Below, piece after piece: positions 61,484-64,000 of a stretch of DNA of 64,000 bases; the stretch's first letter is position 1; every line of letters starts with the position of its first letter. The stretch comes from Photobacterium aquimaris (lineage in GTDB: Bacteria; Pseudomonadota; Gammaproteobacteria; Enterobacterales; Vibrionaceae): assembly GCF_002954455.1 (NCBI RefSeq), contig NZ_MSCC01000001.1:220497-284496 (forward strand), written 5' to 3'. The notes below the pieces were generated by a model. It saw only the letters and a program-made list of their open reading frames with translations. It was not told where the DNA came from and made no database searches. The translations under genes were made by a program, and so were the position numbers.

Positions 61484-62635
61484 TTACATCCGTGTTTTAA
61501 AAATATTTACGATTTCTTCTAAGCTCGCTTTGCGTGGGTTAGTTAAAGAACAGGCATCATTTAGGGCATTTTGTGCCATGAATGCTAACTTGTCTTCTGT
61601 TACACCCAAATCAGTTAAACGTTGCTTAGTGCCTACTTTTTCAGATAGTGCATCAATCGCTTCAAGGGCGGCATTTACTGCTTGCTCTTGCGTCATTGCG
61701 GCGGTGTCGATACCCATTGCTTTAGCAATATCCACAAAACGTTCTGGTACTTGTTTGGCGTTAAAGCGTGAAACTTCAGCCAATAGGATTGCGTTACATA
61801 GACCGTGTGACAGGTCGTAAACACCACCCAATTGGTGCGCCATTGAGTGAACGTAACCTAGAGAAGCATTAGAGAATGCCATCCCTGCTAAGTACTCACC
61901 GTACTGCATTGCATCACGTGCGGCTCGGTCTTGACCGTTATTCACTACTGCTTCTAAGTTGTTAACAATTAACTCAATCGCTTTGATTGCAGATGCATCA
62001 GTGATTGGCGTTGCTGCTGTTGAAACATACGCTTCAACTGCGTGAGTTAATGCGTCCATACCTGTTGTTGCCGTTAGGAACGTAGGCATTGCTACCATTA
62101 GTTCTGAATCGTTAACTGCAATAATCGGCGTGAAGTGCTTATCAACTACTGGGTATTTAGTTTCATCTTGTTGGTTAGTGATGATTGCAAATACAGTCAT
62201 TTCTGATGCTGTACCCGCAGTTGTGTTCACGGTTACCAATGGAAGTTGTGGTTTCTTAGATAGATGCACACCTTTTGAGTAATCACGAATATGACCACCG
62301 TTAGCTGCCACCAATGCGATACCTTTAGCTGTATCGTGAGATGAACCACCACCAAATGAAATCACAAAATCTGCTTTGCTTTCAGCTAGTAGCGCTAGAC
62401 CATCTTCAATGTTTTTCTCTGTTGGGTTTGGCTGCACACCATCGTAAATAACAAAATCTAAGTTATGTGCTTTTAGCTCATCTGTTAGCTTGCTAACCAG
62501 ACCCACTTCAACCAATACACTATCAGTCACGATAAGTGCTTTTTTCAATTCTTTTGATGCAAGTTCAGCACCTAGAGATTGAATAGCGTTAGGACCCATT
62601 AAGGTTACAGGTGGCATGTAAAATACATTGCTCAT
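61484..62635 (-). CDS. Iron-containing alcohol dehydrogenase (YiaY/FucO type)
   Basis: This is a group III Fe-dependent dehydrogenase of 383 residues. The NAD-binding FVISFGGGSSHDTAKGIALV, the TTAGTASEMT motif, and the metal ligands in MDALTHAVEAY, GYVHSMAHQLGG and YDLSHGLCNA are all present. It is closest, from memory, to E. coli YiaY, with FucO a little further off. The start ATG 62635 has GGAG eight bases upstream; the open frame begins 18 codons earlier. Substrate is uncertain. It is monocistronic. Confidence 0.92.
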   Translation of the reverse strand: MSNVFYMPPVTLMGPNAIQSLGAELASKELKKALIVTDSVLVEVGLVSKLTDELKAHNLDFVIYDGVQPNPTEKNIEDGLALLAESKADFVISFGGGSSHDTAKGIALVAANGGHIRDYSKGVHLSKKPQLPLVTVNTTAGTASEMTVFAIITNQQDETKYPVVDKHFTPIIAVNDSELMVAMPTFLTATTGMDALTHAVEAYVSTAATPITDASAIKAIELIVNNLEAVVNNGQDRAARDAMQYGEYLAGMAFSNASLGYVHSMAHQLGGVYDLSHGLCNAILLAEVSRFNAKQVPERFVDIAKAMGIDTAAMTQEQAVNAALEAIDALSEKVGTKQRLTDLGVTEDKLAFMAQNALNDACSLTNPRKASLEEIVNIFKTRM

Positions 62636-62889
62636 AGTAAAGCTCCGATAATTATTTATTAATTTATAGTGACTTACCGCGTTAGCCATAAGTCTGAATT
62701 TGTTTGATTGCGCGTTTCAAAAACGAATAACGGCTGCTGTTATATCGAACTTAGTGGTTATTGTTTGTGTCGATGCAGCTATTCTACACCTCGTTATTTT
62801 GGTAACAATAGAGAGAAAAACAAAAACACTTTTAATTATAGGTAATAATTGTTTTTTAACTAAAGTAGGGGAAATCTAGTGCTCTATTA

Positions 62890-63132
62890 TTATTTATCAG
62901 CCGCTGATAATAGTTTGTCATTAAAGCTCATGTGGCTGTTTTTGTTGGTTACCACAATCCCTGAATGTGATTTATCAGCTGTGCCGTTGACAGCGTAGTG
63001 GCTAGCAACAACTGCATTATTTGCTTGGTTATTGAAACTAACGTTACCTGTGAATGCGCCATCACGTGCTGATGCAGTGTAAGAAGTGGCGATAATAGCG
63101 GTAGCGATAATTGCTTTAATAACTGTTTTCAT
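62890..63132 (-). CDS. Small secreted protein of unknown function
   Basis: ATG 63132 opens an 80-residue protein with an evident Sec signal (MKTVIKAIIATAIIATSYTASA). The mature region of about 58 residues is Asn/Ser/Ala-rich and has no Cys (RDGAFTGNVSFNNQANN...). AAGG lies upstream. I recognise no family. The frame extends 13 codons further upstream, without a ribosome site. It probably acts in the periplasm or outside the cell. Confidence 0.7.
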   Translation of the reverse strand: MKTVIKAIIATAIIATSYTASARDGAFTGNVSFNNQANNAVVASHYAVNGTADKSHSGIVVTNKNSHMSFNDKLLSAADK

Positions 63133-63328
63133 GAGTTGTATAACCTTATCTTTATCATTGTTTGTCAACACCGTCTGCGTTTCGATGGGGTTATATTAAA
63201 AATTACTGAAAACAAAACAATTTCGTTAAATTGCAAAAGATTATTACTAATTTGATTGTAATTGGAAAAAGGGGTTTTTAGGAATGAGGTTTTAGAAGCA
63301 GGTGCGAGAAAGAGCAGTTACATTAAAT
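63133..63328. other. Intergenic region upstream of the small secreted protein
   Basis: The promoter of the secreted protein gene should lie at the left end. The rest is AT-rich, with no ORF or recognisable site. Confidence 0.4.
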
Positions 63329-63374
63329 ACAACTCTTAAGTTGTATGTGGTGGCTGGTACAACTTAAGAGTTGT
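63329..63374. repeat. Perfect 17-bp inverted repeat (REP-like)
   Basis: ACAACTCTTAAGTTGTA (63329-63345) is exactly complementary to 63358-63374, with the loop TGTGGTGGCTGG. Each arm is itself nearly palindromic (CAACT..AGTTG), so several alternative folds are possible. It has no T tail and no flanking gene end, so it is not an ordinary terminator. It lies 27 bases before a RAYT-like transposase remnant. Confidence 0.9.
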
Positions 63375-63397
63375 TTGAGGTGAACCTAAAACCTCAA
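63375..63397. repeat. Second inverted repeat, 7 bp
   Basis: TTGAGGT and ACCTCAA are nine bases apart and start immediately after the 17-bp inverted repeat. The two hairpins are directly adjacent. Confidence 0.8.
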
Positions 63398-63401
63398 GAG
63401 G

Positions 63402-63548
63402 CAAATTGATAGATCCTCAAATTACCGAATTTATCATGTGATTAATTGCTATGTATGGCGGGCATATTTATGTGGTGATCGTTTTGATAATAGCGATTTA
63501 AAATCAGATGTTATCTCGATTCAGCAGCGCATTCGTGAATACCATTAA
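63402..63548 (+). pseudogene. Remnant of a Y1/RAYT-type transposase
   Basis: The frame reads QIDRSSNYRIYHVINCYVWR then AYLCGDRF and ends at TAA 63546-63548. This resembles the N-terminal region of REP-associated tyrosine transposases common in Vibrionaceae (a QID...YYHVISRCVRRAFLCGD pattern). The HUH catalytic region and the rest are missing, and no start codon is present. It is therefore a decayed fragment. Family assignment is by memory. Confidence 0.5.
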
Positions 63549-63796
63549 ACGAAAGTCTCAATTTCAACTAAGGCATCATCAAGTACTCATTATTTGCAGT
63601 TATTACATTTTGTTGTTAGTGAAAGGGTTTATTTGAAAAAATACATGGCTGTCCAATGTTCTTTTCTAGGTTGGAAGTCAATGGAAGGCGCCTTAGCCAG
63701 CTTACATGGACGAGAAGTGTGATCTGTAGGATAGGTCTGTCACACCTCTAACTAGATTTGCGACAGAACCTTAAAATCAGATAACTTACATATTAA
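63549..63796. other. Noncoding region after the transposase remnant
   Basis: There is no intact ORF, and I could not extend the transposase similarity. The sequence looks like degraded accessory DNA. Confidence 0.4.
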
Positions 63797-64000
63797 TTAA
63801 CGGTATTTATAATCACTCCATTTTGATGAAAATACCCACCGATTACCATTTGACCAATAGACTTCAGGTTGTTGAACACATTGATTATTATTGTTTACAA
63901 AACCAATCCCATAAAAACCTGAAGCATTAATTGTACATAATGCTTGCTCTGCTGTTGTTTTAACTTGTTCACCTTTCAATGTCGGTGTATACAAAGACAG
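63797..64000 (-). CDS. C-terminal part of an unknown protein, cut by the window end
   Basis: The minus-strand frame is open from the window edge to the stop at 63797-63799, so the gene starts beyond 64000. Visible residues include TAEQALCTINASGFYGIGFV, two Cys, and a Trp/Tyr-rich end (VYWSNGNRWVFSSKWSDYKYR). This suggests a small disulphide-bonded extracytoplasmic domain. I recognise no family. Confidence 0.5.
   Translation of the reverse strand: MSLYTPTLKGEQVKTTAEQALCTINASGFYGIGFVNNNNQCVQQPEVYWSNGNRWVFSSKWSDYKYR

Noticed and set aside
62690..62760. FNR box before the iron alcohol dehydrogenase
   Set aside because: TTGAT and TTCAA occur but are seven bases apart instead of four.

Overview
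The window is a chromosomal segment of a gamma-proteobacterium of the family Vibrionaceae, most probably Photobacterium or a close relative. This rests on gene order (carAB; dacB/greA/yhbY/rlmE/ftsH/folP/glmM/secG-tRNA-Leu-tRNA-fMet-rimP-nusA-infB-rbfA-truB-rpsO-pnp-nlpI; nupC-deoCABD-smp-serB-PilZ-radA; slt-trpR-yjjX), on the Vibrionaceae-type porin and on remembered similarity to Vibrio proteins. No database search was possible. Most of the window is conserved core genome; accessory material sits in a few inserted genes and at the right end.

Layout. 1-5000: the 3' end of carA, carB, then a shortened MgtE-type magnesium transporter behind a long leader that holds a 16-codon acidic/proline-bearing upstream ORF. 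5000-9200: dacB, a porin placed between dacB and greA, greA, yhbY. 9400-24600: the large translation/transcription cluster (rlmE-ftsH, folP-glmM, secG, two tRNAs, rimP-nusA-infB, rbfA-truB, rpsO, pnp). 24700-31000: nlpI, then the oxygen-independent ubiquinone genes ubiV-ubiU and ubiT-yhbS, here separated by a PAS-GGDEF-EAL c-di-GMP gene. 31200-35950: gldA, holD-rimI, prfC, yjjV. 36000-42600: the nucleoside salvage block nupC and deoC-deoA-deoB-deoD, with CRP and CytR-like sites. 42600-48400: smp, serB, a tandem-PilZ protein and radA. 48500-56200: an M23 peptidase, ettA, slt, an inserted TupA-type ATP-grasp gene in AT-rich DNA, trpR, yjjX. 56300-64000: a CI/LexA-like regulator, ahpF and ahpC with an OxyR-like site, an HPP membrane protein overlapping a Usp protein, an iron alcohol dehydrogenase, a small secreted protein, a large inverted repeat next to a decayed RAYT/Y1-like transposase, and an ORF cut by the window end.

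How the genes work together. nupC imports nucleosides and deoCABD degrade them; both promoter regions carry recognisable catabolite-control motifs. ubiT/U/V make ubiquinone without oxygen, and an FNR-like box precedes ubiU. ahpC/ahpF form a peroxide-reducing pair. A GGDEF-EAL protein and a double-PilZ protein are c-di-GMP components placed inside otherwise conserved gene neighbourhoods. The most interesting unexplained elements are the magnesium-transporter leader, the 17-bp inverted repeat beside the transposase remnant, the double palindromes at deoC, and the AT-rich TupA insertion.
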